The translations under genes were made by a program, and so were the position numbers. Below, in pieces: positions 8,225 through 16,622 of a stretch of 64,000 nt of DNA. Every line of letters starts with the position of its first letter. The first letter of the stretch is position 1. The notes below the pieces were generated by a model. That model did no database searches, was not told the origin of the DNA, and was given only the letters and a program-made list of their open reading frames with translations. This DNA is from Phycisphaerales bacterium (lineage in GTDB: Bacteria; Planctomycetota; Phycisphaerae; Phycisphaerales; UBA1924), in the NCBI GenBank assembly GCA_020846975.1, contig JADLCX010000102.1:1-64000 (forward strand), read 5' to 3'.

Positions 8225-8593
8225 GGTCGTTTTGAGATCCTCCACCTTACCCGAGTCCGCGGCCCAGCGAAGCCGGTGCCCTGAACGAGGGATTGCGTTC
8301 ACAAGCCGCCACACGGAGTTCCAAGTCACTCTGCCCCGTTCGGGGGATTGCGGCCTCGCTTACTCCAAAGTAGCATGAAACAGCGGGCAAAAACAACCGA
8401 CAGGCAACTGTCGGGATTTCTGTCAAATCCGCCGTTCTGAACCGCATTGATAGGGGGCCACGTCTGCTCCGCCTCGATCCCGACGAGGGCTTTCGCACGG
8501 CTCTTTGGTGACGCCGCGCCGAAGTTGCCGCGTTCGACGGAGTTGCCGGGCGCGGCCGGACCGTGGTTCGATCACCAGACAGGAGCGTGTTTC
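8225..8593. promoter_or_regulatory. Divergent intergenic region with inverted repeat
   Basis: This region separates the minus-strand sigma gene from the plus-strand cysteine-rich gene and should hold both promoters. It contains a perfect hairpin, CCGACAG-GCAA-CTGTCGG (8397-8414). On the plus strand this forms a GNRA-type tetraloop hairpin. On the minus strand it is followed by TTGTTTTT and would look like a terminator. It could be a regulator site, a 5'-leader structure, or a block to antisense transcription. No clear -35/-10 pair was found. Confidence 0.45.
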
Positions 8594-11500
8594 ATGTTGA
8601 GGACGATCAAGCTGGCGGTGCTCGCCCGGTGGGCCGCTGCGCTGTGTATGGCGGTCGCGGCCCTGTCGGGCGCTCGCGCATACGGTCAGGCGACCGGCGC
8701 GTGTTGCCTCTCGAACAGCCAATGTGTTCAACTCACGGACTGTGAGTGCAAGGTGCGCGGGGGCTTCTTCATCGGGGTGGGGGTCCCGTGCAACGGACAG
8801 AGTTGCGTGGTTGGCCCGGCGCCCCAGTTCGGCGCCTGCTGCTACAACAGCCCGACGACCGGCGGCGTGACGTGCGTGTTCACGACCGGCCCGAACTGCG
8901 GCGCGCTCGGCGGGTTCAACTTCCAACCGGGCGGGACGTGTCCGAACGCGGTGTGCGGCCCCACGGCCTCGTTCGCGTGCTGCTGCCCGACGGCCTGCGT
9001 GGACACCAACCCGGACCTCTGCCAGCTCGGCGGCGGCAACCCGTTCCCGGGTGTGACCTGCGCCGCGAACCCGTGCCCGATCACGGGGCAGACGGCCTGC
9101 TGCCGCGACGATGGATCGTGCTTCTTCGTTCCCACGTCGCCGTGCCCCGCTTCCACGCTGCCGGCTCCGGGCAACGTCTGCTCGCCCAACCCCTGCCGCG
9201 GCGCGTGCTGCCGGCCGGGCACGCCGTGCTTCATCGCGACGATCTTCCAGTGCAACGCCTCCGGCGGGACCTATTTCCCCGCGGGCGGGTGCTCGCCCGA
9301 TCCGTGCCAGCTCGCCTGCTGCGACGTCACTTCTTGCTTCTTTACCACCGCCGCGGCCTGCCCGGCGGGGACGACTCCGGCCCCGGGCAACACCTGCACG
9401 CCCAACCCCTGCCGCATCGTCTGCTGCCAGCAGGATGGCTCGTGCGTGCTGACCAGCGACCCGACCACGTGCAGCGGCCAGGTCTTCCCGAGCATCACCA
9501 GTTGCACGCCCAACCCGTGCGCCATCGCGTGCTGCCGTCCTGACGGAAGCTGCTTCACGTTCTTCGGCTCCGCCTGCCCGAGCGGCACAACCCCGGCGCC
9601 CGGCGGTGTCTGCGGCGGCCCGATCCCCTGCCCGATCCAGGTTCAGACCGCGTGCTGCCTGACCTCCGGCGCGTGCGTGTTCGTGGTCGGCACCGATTGC
9701 CCCGCCGGCTCGACGCCCGCGGCCGGCAACACCTGCACGCCCAACCCGTGCTTCGGCGCGTGCTGCACCACCGACGGCATCTGCTTCATCGCGCCGTGGT
9801 CCCAGTGCGTGCCGCCGTTCGGCAACTACATCCCGGCCGGCTCGTGCGTCCCGAACCCCTGCCCGAGGGCCTGCTGCCGCGTGGATGGTTCTTGCTTCAC
9901 CAGCGCGGGCGTCTGCCCGGCGGGAACAACTCCCGCGCCCGGCAACACCTGCTCGCCCAACAACTGCCCGCCCGGCTTCGTGTGCTGCCAGCAGGATGGC
10001 TCGTGCATCCTCGTGCCGACACCGAGCCAGTGCAACGGCTTCATCTACTCCGGCGCGACCTCGTGCACGCCCAACCCGTGCATCCGCGCGTGCTGCGACC
10101 TGAACGCCTGTTTCTTCTTCGTCGGCGTTTCGTGCCCGCCGGGCACCACCCCGGCCGCGGGCAACACCTGCGTGCCCAACCCGTGCCCGCCGCTGACCCA
10201 GGTCTGCTGCCTGCCGGACGGCACCTGCCTGCTGATCCCGCTCGGCACCGTCTGCCAGGGCTTCGTGCCCACTTCGTTGAGTTGCACCCCCAACCCGTGC
10301 TTCGTGGCGTGCTGCGAGGCCGACGGCACCTGCTTCAACTACGTCGGCCTGTCCTGCCCGACCGGCACGACACCCGCCCCGGGCGGAACGTGCAGCGGCC
10401 CGATCGGCTGTCCGATCCAGATCCAGAACGCCTGCTGCCGTGACGATGGCTCGTGCTTCTTCGTCGCGGGGCTGGTCTGCCCCTCCGGGTCGATCCCCGC
10501 GCCGGGCAACGTGTGCGCGCCGAACCCCTGCCGCGGGGCCTGCTGCCTCACGACGGGCGCGTGCATCATCACGTCGATCTTCGGCTGCCAGCAGCCCAAC
10601 GTGTTCGTGCCCGCGGTGACGTGCGTGCCTAACCCGTGCCCGGGCGTCGCCTGCTGCCGCATCAACGGCGCGTGCATCGTGTTCATGTCCGCGGCCTGCC
10701 CCGCGGGCTGGATCCCCGCTCCGGGCGGGACCTGCTCGCCCAACCAGTGCCGAGGCGCCTGCTGCCGTCCCGATGGCACCTGCTTCATCGCGACGATCTA
10801 CACCTGCGTCGCGCCCAACACCTACCTCGGCGGCACACCGTGCCTGCCCAACCCCTGCCCGCAGTCGCACGCCTGCTGCGACCTGACGGCGTGCTTCCTG
10901 TGGTACGGCCCGTGCCCGACCGGCACGATCGACCCGGGCACGCTCACCTGTGTGCCGAATCCGTGCGTCCGCGCCTGCTGCCGCCCGGACGGCTCGTGCT
11001 TCACGATCGCCGGTCCGTGCCCGACAAGCACGACTCCCGCGCCCGGCAACACGTGCTCCCCCAACCTCTGCCCGCAGGTCTCGCACGCCTGCTGCGACCT
11101 CAACGCCTGCTTCATCTTCACGGGCATCGGCTGCCCGCCGGGCACGGTTGATCCGGGCACCGCGACCTGCACGCCCAACCCCTGCCGCGGCGCGTGCTGC
11201 ATCTTCGAGGAGCCCGGCGTGATCTTCTGTCAACTAATCACGCAGGCCCAGTGCGCCATCCAGGGCGGCACCTTCCTCGGCGGACCGACCTGCACACCCA
11301 ACCCGTGCAACGTCGCCTGCTGCCGTCCGAACGGGACCTGCAACATCGTCGTGGCGTTGCAGTGCCCCGCCGGTACGACCCCCGCCCCGGGCGGGACCTG
11401 CACGCCCAACCCGTGCCCCGGCGCCTGCTGCCGGCCCGACGGGTCGTGCATCCAGACGTCCCTGGCCCAGTGCCCGGCGCCCAACGTCTTCTTCCCCGGT

Positions 11501-11818
11501 GCGCCGTGCCCGCCCAACGGGTGCCGCGGGGCGTGCTGCTGCGGCTCTAGATGCACCATCACCACGCCGCAAGCCTGCCAGGGACCCGGCCGGCGCTTCG
11601 CGGGTCTGAACACCGTCTGCAACCCGCCCGGCAACAACACCACGCCGTGCTGCAAGGGTGACTTCAACCAGAGCGGCGCCATCAGCGTGCAGGACATCTT
11701 CGACTTCCTGGCCGCCTACTTCGGCGGGAACCTGTGCGCGGACATCAACGGCAGCGGCACGCTGACCGTGCAGGATCTGTTCGACTTCCTGGCCGCCTAC
11801 TTCGCGGGCTGCCCGTAA
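8594..11818 (+). CDS. Exported cysteine-rich repeat protein with dockerin-like C-terminus (copy 2)
   Basis: This is an exported protein of about 1074 residues. The ATG at 8594 follows AGGAG, and the signal peptide (MLRTIKLAVLARWAAALCMA, ending near AYGQ) is related to that of copy 1. About 26 modules of 30-45 residues follow, mostly of the form ACC-x-x-DGSC-F...CP-x-GTTPAPGNTC-x-PNPC with six cysteines each. Several neighbours are nearly identical, as in recent tandem duplication. The protein ends with paired dockerin-like repeats: GDFNQSGAISVQDIFDFLAA, then ADINGSGTLTVQDLFDFLAA, finishing AYFAGCP. The Asp/Asn/Ser loop residues resemble calcium-binding EF-hand loops. High cysteine and a signal peptide point to a disulfide-stabilised extracellular rod. 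No catalytic motif is visible and the function is unknown. Confidence 0.87.
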   Translation: MLRTIKLAVLARWAAALCMAVAALSGARAYGQATGACCLSNSQCVQLTDCECKVRGGFFIGVGVPCNGQSCVVGPAPQFGACCYNSPTTGGVTCVFTTGPNCGALGGFNFQPGGTCPNAVCGPTASFACCCPTACVDTNPDLCQLGGGNPFPGVTCAANPCPITGQTACCRDDGSCFFVPTSPCPASTLPAPGNVCSPNPCRGACCRPGTPCFIATIFQCNASGGTYFPAGGCSPDPCQLACCDVTSCFFTTAAACPAGTTPAPGNTCTPNPCRIVCCQQDGSCVLTSDPTTCSGQVFPSITSCTPNPCAIACCRPDGSCFTFFGSACPSGTTPAPGGVCGGPIPCPIQVQTACCLTSGACVFVVGTDCPAGSTPAAGNTCTPNPCFGACCTTDGICFIAPWSQCVPPFGNYIPAGSCVPNPCPRACCRVDGSCFTSAGVCPAGTTPAPGNTCSPNNCPPGFVCCQQDGSCILVPTPSQCNGFIYSGATSCTPNPCIRACCDLNACFFFVGVSCPPGTTPAAGNTCVPNPCPPLTQVCCLPDGTCLLIPLGTVCQGFVPTSLSCTPNPCFVACCEADGTCFNYVGLSCPTGTTPAPGGTCSGPIGCPIQIQNACCRDDGSCFFVAGLVCPSGSIPAPGNVCAPNPCRGACCLTTGACIITSIFGCQQPNVFVPAVTCVPNPCPGVACCRINGACIVFMSAACPAGWIPAPGGTCSPNQCRGACCRPDGTCFIATIYTCVAPNTYLGGTPCLPNPCPQSHACCDLTACFLWYGPCPTGTIDPGTLTCVPNPCVRACCRPDGSCFTIAGPCPTSTTPAPGNTCSPNLCPQVSHACCDLNACFIFTGIGCPPGTVDPGTATCTPNPCRGACCIFEEPGVIFCQLITQAQCAIQGGTFLGGPTCTPNPCNVACCRPNGTCNIVVALQCPAGTTPAPGGTCTPNPCPGACCRPDGSCIQTSLAQCPAPNVFFPGAPCPPNGCRGACCCGSRCTITTPQACQGPGRRFAGLNTVCNPPGNNTTPCCKGDFNQSGAISVQDIFDFLAAYFGGNLCADINGSGTLTVQDLFDFLAAYFAGCP

Positions 11819-11870
11819 CGCCCCTGCCCCTACCACGGGGGCGTCTGACGAATCTGAGATCACTCAACCT

Positions 11871-11906
11871 GGCCGCCCGCGCACGGTGCGCGGGCGGCTT
11901 TCTTTG
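11871..11906 (+). terminator. Rho-independent terminator
   Basis: A 10-bp stem, GCCGCCCGCG (11872-11881) with CGCGGGCGGC (11889-11898), is followed by TTTCTTT. It lies 53 bases after the stop of the cysteine-rich gene and makes it a separate transcription unit from the next copy. Confidence 0.8.
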
Positions 11907-11937
11907 GTGCGCCATTCACCCACCGCGCGCCGGCTCA

Positions 11938-11965
11938 TTGACGCGCTCTGTGTTTGTGGTACAAA
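11938..11965 (+). promoter_or_regulatory. Sigma-70-like promoter of cysteine-rich copy 3
   Basis: TTGACG (11938-11943) and TACAAA (11960-11965) are separated by 16 bases, matching the -35/-10 consensus at 5/6 and 4/6. The predicted start near 11972 leaves a short leader of about 30 bases before the GAGGGAGGT ribosome-binding site and the ATG at 12004. Confidence 0.5.
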
Positions 11966-12003
11966 ACGCGCTCCGTACCGAGTCTCAAACCGAGGGAGGT
12001 CCC

Positions 12004-13812
12004 ATGAACCCGTCGTGCGTGCGTTTCGCGCTGGTTGCGTGTGCGGTCGTGATCGCGTCGTTATCGCTCGCGAGCGCCGCGCTTGCCGATCCGGACCCCG
12101 CGAAACTGCCCGGCGCGTGCTGCGAGCGATGCCAGGGCGCCTGCTTCGTCGTGAACGATCCGTCCGAGTGCCTGGGCGCGTTCTTCGCGGGAGGTTCGTG
12201 CGAGCCCAACGCCTGCGACCAGATGGCCGACTGCTGCCTTCCCGACGGCTCGTGCATCATCACGATGATCCGCGACTGCATCGCGGCCGGCGGCGGCGGC
12301 TTCACCGGCTCTCCGTGCGGCCCGACGAGCTGCCAGGGCGCGTGCTGCACGTTCGAGGGCGCGTGCACGGTCTCCGCGCGGATCGACTGCTTCGGATACT
12401 TCGAGTTGCTCGCGGGCTGTGACCCGCCGGCCTGCAACGGGGCGTGCTGCCTCTTCGACGGCTCGTGCACGGCCGCGGCGACGCCCGAGGTGTGCCAGGG
12501 CAACTTCTTCATCGGGGCCTCGTGCGCCCCGGACCCGTGCCCGCCCTGCCCGGTCGCCTGCTGTCGGGCCGACGGAACGTGCTTCATCACGATCCCCGAT
12601 GTCTGCTTCGACACCAACGGCGGCGAGATCCTGCCCCAGCCGGTGTGCGCGCCCGCGGCGTGCCAGGGCGCGTGCTGCCTCGTCGACGGCTCGTGCACGG
12701 TCATCCTGCGCAGCGCGTGCGACCTGGCCGATCCCAACCGCACGTGGAACGGCGCGGGCAGCACCTGCGCGCAGGCCGGCTGCTCCGGCGCGTGCTGCGC
12801 GCCCGACTTTTCCTGCTCCATCACCGGTCCCAACGCCTGCCAGTTCCCGAGCAACCACCTCGGCGGCGGCACGGTCTGCGACCCCGGCATCTGCAACCCG
12901 CCGGTCTTTGCCTGTTGCCGGCTTGATTTCTCGTGCGTGCTGAGCACCGAGTGCGACTGCCTGAGCACCGGCGGCGCGTTCTTCTTCGATGTCACCTGCG
13001 CCGCGTCCCCGTGCGCCGAGAGCTATTCCATCGGCGCGTGCTGCTACGGCGGCAAGCCCGAGACGTGCATGATCACCACCAGCCTCTCGTGCAACGGCAA
13101 CTTCTCCGACGGCCTGACCTGCGAAGACACGTTCTGCAACTTCCAGCCCGTGTTCGCCTGCTGCTGCTTCGACACCTGCATCCTCACCAACCCGGGCCAG
13201 TGCAACGGTGTCTCGTTCTTCAACCTCACCACCTGCTCGCCCAACCCGTGCGGGGCGGGCGCGTGCTGCGACCCCCTCACCGGGCTCTGCCAGTCTCTGC
13301 CCTACCCGTCGCTGTGCTTCGGCAACTACACCGTCGGGCAGGCGTGCGAGCCCAACCCCTGCCCGCCCCCGCCGACCGGCGCGTGCTGCGATCGCGACAC
13401 CGACGCGTGCACCATCGCGCCGTTCATCCCCTGTGTCGAGAACAACAACGGCTTCTACCGCGGCGACGGCACCGTGTGCACGCCCACGATCTGCGGCGGC
13501 GCGTGCTGCCTCCCGCCCGTGCAAGGCGGTGTCGGCAGCGTGTGCAGCATCCTCACCCGCCCCGACTGCGCCGCCGCGGGCGGAACCCACGCCGGGCTGT
13601 TCACAACCTGCGGCTTCGCCTTCAACCTCACCACCTGCTGCCGGGCCAACTTCAACGGCTTCGGAGGCCTGAGCGTCCAGGACCTGTTCGACTTCCTGGC
13701 CGCGTACTTCTCCAACAACCCGCGCGCCGATTTCAACAACTCCGGTTCGATCAGCGTGCAGGACATCTTCGACTTCCTCGCGGCCTACTTCTCGGGCTGT
13801 CGCGTGGTGTGA
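12004..13812 (+). CDS. Exported cysteine-rich repeat protein with dockerin-like C-terminus (copy 3)
   Basis: This is an exported protein of about 602 residues. The ATG at 12004 follows a very strong GAGGGAGGT ribosome-binding site. The signal peptide runs MNPSCVRFALVACAVVIASL to about ALAD. About 13 cysteine-rich modules follow, related to those of the two upstream paralogues (GACC, then DGSC or equivalent, then paired cysteines ending PxxC). The C-terminus has the paired dockerin-like tag (NFNGFGGLSVQDLFDFLAAY and DFNNSGSISVQDIFDFLAAY), ending FSGCRVV. The modules here are more diverged from one another than in copy 2, suggesting an older array. It is a separate unit, with a terminator upstream and its own promoter. 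Extracellular location is inferred from the signal peptide and cysteine content; the function is unknown. Confidence 0.86.
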   Translation: MNPSCVRFALVACAVVIASLSLASAALADPDPAKLPGACCERCQGACFVVNDPSECLGAFFAGGSCEPNACDQMADCCLPDGSCIITMIRDCIAAGGGGFTGSPCGPTSCQGACCTFEGACTVSARIDCFGYFELLAGCDPPACNGACCLFDGSCTAAATPEVCQGNFFIGASCAPDPCPPCPVACCRADGTCFITIPDVCFDTNGGEILPQPVCAPAACQGACCLVDGSCTVILRSACDLADPNRTWNGAGSTCAQAGCSGACCAPDFSCSITGPNACQFPSNHLGGGTVCDPGICNPPVFACCRLDFSCVLSTECDCLSTGGAFFFDVTCAASPCAESYSIGACCYGGKPETCMITTSLSCNGNFSDGLTCEDTFCNFQPVFACCCFDTCILTNPGQCNGVSFFNLTTCSPNPCGAGACCDPLTGLCQSLPYPSLCFGNYTVGQACEPNPCPPPPTGACCDRDTDACTIAPFIPCVENNNGFYRGDGTVCTPTICGGACCLPPVQGGVGSVCSILTRPDCAAAGGTHAGLFTTCGFAFNLTTCCRANFNGFGGLSVQDLFDFLAAYFSNNPRADFNNSGSISVQDIFDFLAAYFSGCRVV

Positions 13813-14209
13813 GCGCCGGAACCGCCGCCGCGGCCCGCAACCTCGCCCAAGTCTTTCCGTATCAGTTGATGCCTCCCGGTTCCGTCCGCCGCGACCCGCG
13901 CGCGGGACCGGGTGGGCATCAGGCTTTAGGGGTTTGGGGGTACAGATGGGGTTCCCGTCGGTCGGCTCGGCCCTTTCGGCTTCCCCGATCCTCCCACCTC
14001 CTTCCCCGGACGGGGGGGCGTCCGTGGGGATGATCGGGGTGCCGGCTGCCTCCACCAGGCCGTGTCGGCCGACGGAACCCGAACTTTCGCCGTCCTTTGG
14101 GCGTACCTTCTCTACCTCTGCCGCACGCAGGGTCATGGTTTGCCCATCTCCGCGCGCACCCGTCCTCAATAAGGTGGGTGCTCCCGGATCGACCGATAGA
14201 CTTGTTCCC
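13813..14209. other. Intergenic leader upstream of the secretion operon
   Basis: These 397 bases separate cysteine-rich copy 3 from the gspF-like gene. No gene is recognisable. The open frame that extends the gspF-like protein upstream to 13934 has no family similarity and runs through G- and C-tracts. The operon promoter should lie here, but I could not assign convincing -35/-10 boxes. Confidence 0.4.
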
Positions 14210-15445
14210 ATGTCCCGACTGGCCGCCGCAACTTCCGCCCCCCGCGCTTCCGGCAAGCCCCAGGCCCAGGCCTTTCTGTTTGTCGCGATGAAGCCGGGCG
14301 GAGGGCGCAAAATCGGCCTGCGGCAGGCGGGGTCCTTGGCCGCGCTCTCGCAGGGTCTGCGGGCCGAAAGTCTGATCCTGGTCAACAGCTACCGGCTGCC
14401 CGCCTGGGCGGCGCGCGAGAACGACCTGACGCTCAAGGACCAGGCCGCCCTCAACGAGCAGCTCGGCCAGCTCATCACCCGCGGCGTGCCGCTGGTGGAA
14501 GCGCTCGATGTCGTCGCCTCGACGGTCAAGCCTGCCAACAAGGGCAAGGTCATCCGCATGCGCGACCTGGTATCGAGCGGCTCGAGCTTCGCCGATGCCT
14601 GCAGGACGGTGGGGGGGTTCGACAACGTGACCATCGCCGTGTACCGCGGCGCGGAGCGCACCGGCGACCTCGGCGGCGCGGCCCGGGAACTGGCCATCGC
14701 GCTGCGCCGGCGGCTCGCCGTCAGCGGCAAGGCCACGACGCTCCTGATCTACCCCTGCATCGTGCTCTCGATCTCCGCCGTCGTCGCCACGCTGATGATG
14801 ATGGTCGTGGTGCCGATGATCGGCGAGGGCCTGGCCAAGAGCAACATCAAACTCCCGCTCTACTCCAAGATCATCATGGGCACGGGCATCTGGATGCGCG
14901 ACCACGCGACCCTGGTGGGCATCGCGTTCGCCGCGCTCCTGGTCTCGGCGCTGATCGGGCGCGGACTGGTGGTGCTCGCGGTGCAGAAGGCGATGCGCAA
15001 GCTGCCGATCATCCGCGATGTGCTCCTGGCGCAGGAGTGCGCCCGCTTCTTCGGCGTCATGGGCGCGATGACCCGCACCGGCGTGCCCATCGGCGATGCG
15101 CTCGGCGTCGCCAACCAGGCCATCGGCCTGCCCGCGCTCCGCCGCCAACTCGACCGCCTGCGCACGCGCCTCATCGAGGGCGGCCTGCTGCGGAACCTGA
15201 TCGAGGAGGTCACGATGTTCCCCATCGCCACGCGCCGGCTGCTGGTCGCGGCCGAGCGTTCCGGCGATCTCGAACACGCCTTCGGCACGCTCGCCAACGA
15301 CATGACCGACGAGGTGGACCGTACCTCGTCCCGCCTGCTCGCGGTGCTCGAGCCCGTCCTCATCGTCCTGATGTTTGCCATTATCGGCTCGCTGCTGCTG
15401 GCGCTGCTGCTGCCCATGCTCTCGATCTCCAACAGCATCCGCTGA
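14210..15445 (+). CDS. Type II secretion inner-membrane protein GspF-like
   Basis: This 411-residue protein belongs to the GspF/PilC family, the polytopic inner-membrane platform of type II secretion and type IV pilus machines. Two T2SSF domains are visible. The first (about residues 95-215) contains LNEQLGQLITRGVPLVEALD and YRGAERTGDLGGAARELA, followed by a hydrophobic segment (LLIYPCIVLSISAVVATLMM). The second contains FFGVMGAMTRTGVPIGDALG and LLVAAERSGDLEHAFGTLAN and ends with VLEPVLIVLMFAIIGSLLLA. The ATG at 14210 gives a normal family length. It heads a collinear block with pseudopilin and GspK/L/M-like genes. The matching ATPase (GspE) and secretin (GspD) are not in the window. Confidence 0.9.
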   Translation: MSRLAAATSAPRASGKPQAQAFLFVAMKPGGGRKIGLRQAGSLAALSQGLRAESLILVNSYRLPAWAARENDLTLKDQAALNEQLGQLITRGVPLVEALDVVASTVKPANKGKVIRMRDLVSSGSSFADACRTVGGFDNVTIAVYRGAERTGDLGGAARELAIALRRRLAVSGKATTLLIYPCIVLSISAVVATLMMMVVVPMIGEGLAKSNIKLPLYSKIIMGTGIWMRDHATLVGIAFAALLVSALIGRGLVVLAVQKAMRKLPIIRDVLLAQECARFFGVMGAMTRTGVPIGDALGVANQAIGLPALRRQLDRLRTRLIEGGLLRNLIEEVTMFPIATRRLLVAAERSGDLEHAFGTLANDMTDEVDRTSSRLLAVLEPVLIVLMFAIIGSLLLALLLPMLSISNSIR

Positions 15446-15542
15446 TTCCCGCCGCGGCACGCAACCTCCGCCGCGCTCAACCGCTACCACACCCAGTCAG
15501 GCCCGAAACTCGAACACGCACGAACCCAAAGGGAGAATCAAG

Positions 15543-15968
15543 ATGAACCGCAAGACCACCCACAACCGCCGCCGCCCCCCCCGCCGCGCCGCGGCCTTTA
15601 CGCTGCTGGAAATGATGCTCGTCGTGGCGATCATGGGCATCCTGATGTCCGTCGCCGTGTGGAACATCGTGGGCGCGGGCGATAAGGCCCGCATCCGCGC
15701 CACCGAGCAGAGCATCAAGACCATCGAATCGGCGCTCAAGGCGTACAAGACCGACAAGGGCTCCTTCCCGACCACCCTGCAGGCGCTGGTCACCTCCAAG
15801 CTGATGGACGACAAGTTCAAGGACTCGTGGAAGCACGACATCGAGTACCGCTCACCCGGCGCCAACGGGCGCGACTACTCGCTGATCAGCGCGGGGCCCG
15901 ACGGCCAGACCGGCACCGAGGACGACATCGACGTCTGGCGGATCGGCGAGGAAGAGGCCCAGCAGTAA
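15543..15968 (+). CDS. gspG: Major pseudopilin GspG-like
   Basis: This 141-residue pseudopilin would form the periplasmic pseudopilus of the T2SS. The ATG at 15543 follows AGGGAGA. After a basic leader comes the prepilin-peptidase signature AAFTLLEMMLVVAIMGILMS, with cleavage expected before FTLLE; the -1 residue is alanine rather than the usual glycine, and Glu5 is present. The rest is typical GspG: ARIRATEQSIKTIESALKAY, a GSFPTTLQALV turn, and a C-terminal SAGPDGQTGTEDDID loop matching the calcium-binding region of GspG (GADGKEGGTGxxxDI). It lies 97 bases after the gspF-like gene and 30 bases before the next pseudopilin gene. Confidence 0.93.
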   Translation: MNRKTTHNRRRPPRRAAAFTLLEMMLVVAIMGILMSVAVWNIVGAGDKARIRATEQSIKTIESALKAYKTDKGSFPTTLQALVTSKLMDDKFKDSWKHDIEYRSPGANGRDYSLISAGPDGQTGTEDDIDVWRIGEEEAQQ

Positions 15969-15998
15969 GCCCGCCGGTGTGTTGAAGGAGCGGCAGAG

Positions 15999-16622
15999 GT
16001 GCGATCGCACGCGAGCACAGCCACGCCAGGGCCGCGACCATCGGGTCGTGGTCGCGCCCGCTTGCACGCCCCCGGCATCACGCTCCTCGAAGTCGTCCTC
16101 GCGGTGGTCATGCTCGGCCTGGTCGCGGGCTCGCTCACGGGCGCGATCTCGGCGATCGAGTCGATGTCGGCCCGCAACAAGCGCATGCTCGCGGCCTACG
16201 AACTCGCCAACCGGCTGGTCCTGACCTGGCTCGACAACCCCAAGCTCCTCCCGCCCAGCTCGCTCCCGCTCGACTACGGCCCCTACACCTTCATGTGGGA
16301 CTACGACCTCATGGGCGTGCAGATGCGGATCAACGACGCCCAGCGCTCCACCAGCGGCGCGGCCCCGCAGGCCCTCGACCGCTTCGAGGTCATCAGCATC
16401 ACGATCTTCGAGGCCGAGGGCGACGGCCCGCAGCCGCGCCCGGGCGAGGAGATCGCGCTGCTCAGCCGCATGTACGACCCCGCCGCCCCGCGCAACCCCG
16501 AATCCATGAAGAACATCGTCGAGGGCGAGAACCTCGAACGGCTCATCAGCAAACTCGGCGGCGGAGCCTCGCTCCCGACCCGCAAGAAGTCCCGCAGGGA
16601 ATCCTCGGAGGACGAGAAATGA
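15999..16622 (+). CDS. Minor pseudopilin, GspI-like
   Basis: This 207-residue protein starts at GTG 15999 (AAGGAG about 9 bases upstream). It has a long 27-residue leader before the type IV prepilin signature PGITLLEVVLAVVMLGLVAG, with a canonical Gly at -1 and Glu at +5. The position between gspG- and gspJ-like genes and the MSARNKRMLAAYELANRLVL segment fit minor pseudopilin GspI, which caps the pseudopilus with J and K. The C-terminal tail (RKKSRRESSEDEK) is charged. Its stop overlaps the next start (ATGA). The assignment to I rather than H is by order and is tentative. Confidence 0.75.
   Translation: MRSHASTATPGPRPSGRGRARLHAPGITLLEVVLAVVMLGLVAGSLTGAISAIESMSARNKRMLAAYELANRLVLTWLDNPKLLPPSSLPLDYGPYTFMWDYDLMGVQMRINDAQRSTSGAAPQALDRFEVISITIFEAEGDGPQPRPGEEIALLSRMYDPAAPRNPESMKNIVEGENLERLISKLGGGASLPTRKKSRRESSEDEK

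Noticed and set aside
8423..11233. A 936-codon minus-strand open frame opposite the second cysteine-rich gene
   Set aside because: Same reason: a repeat-derived antisense frame with no motif and no start signal.
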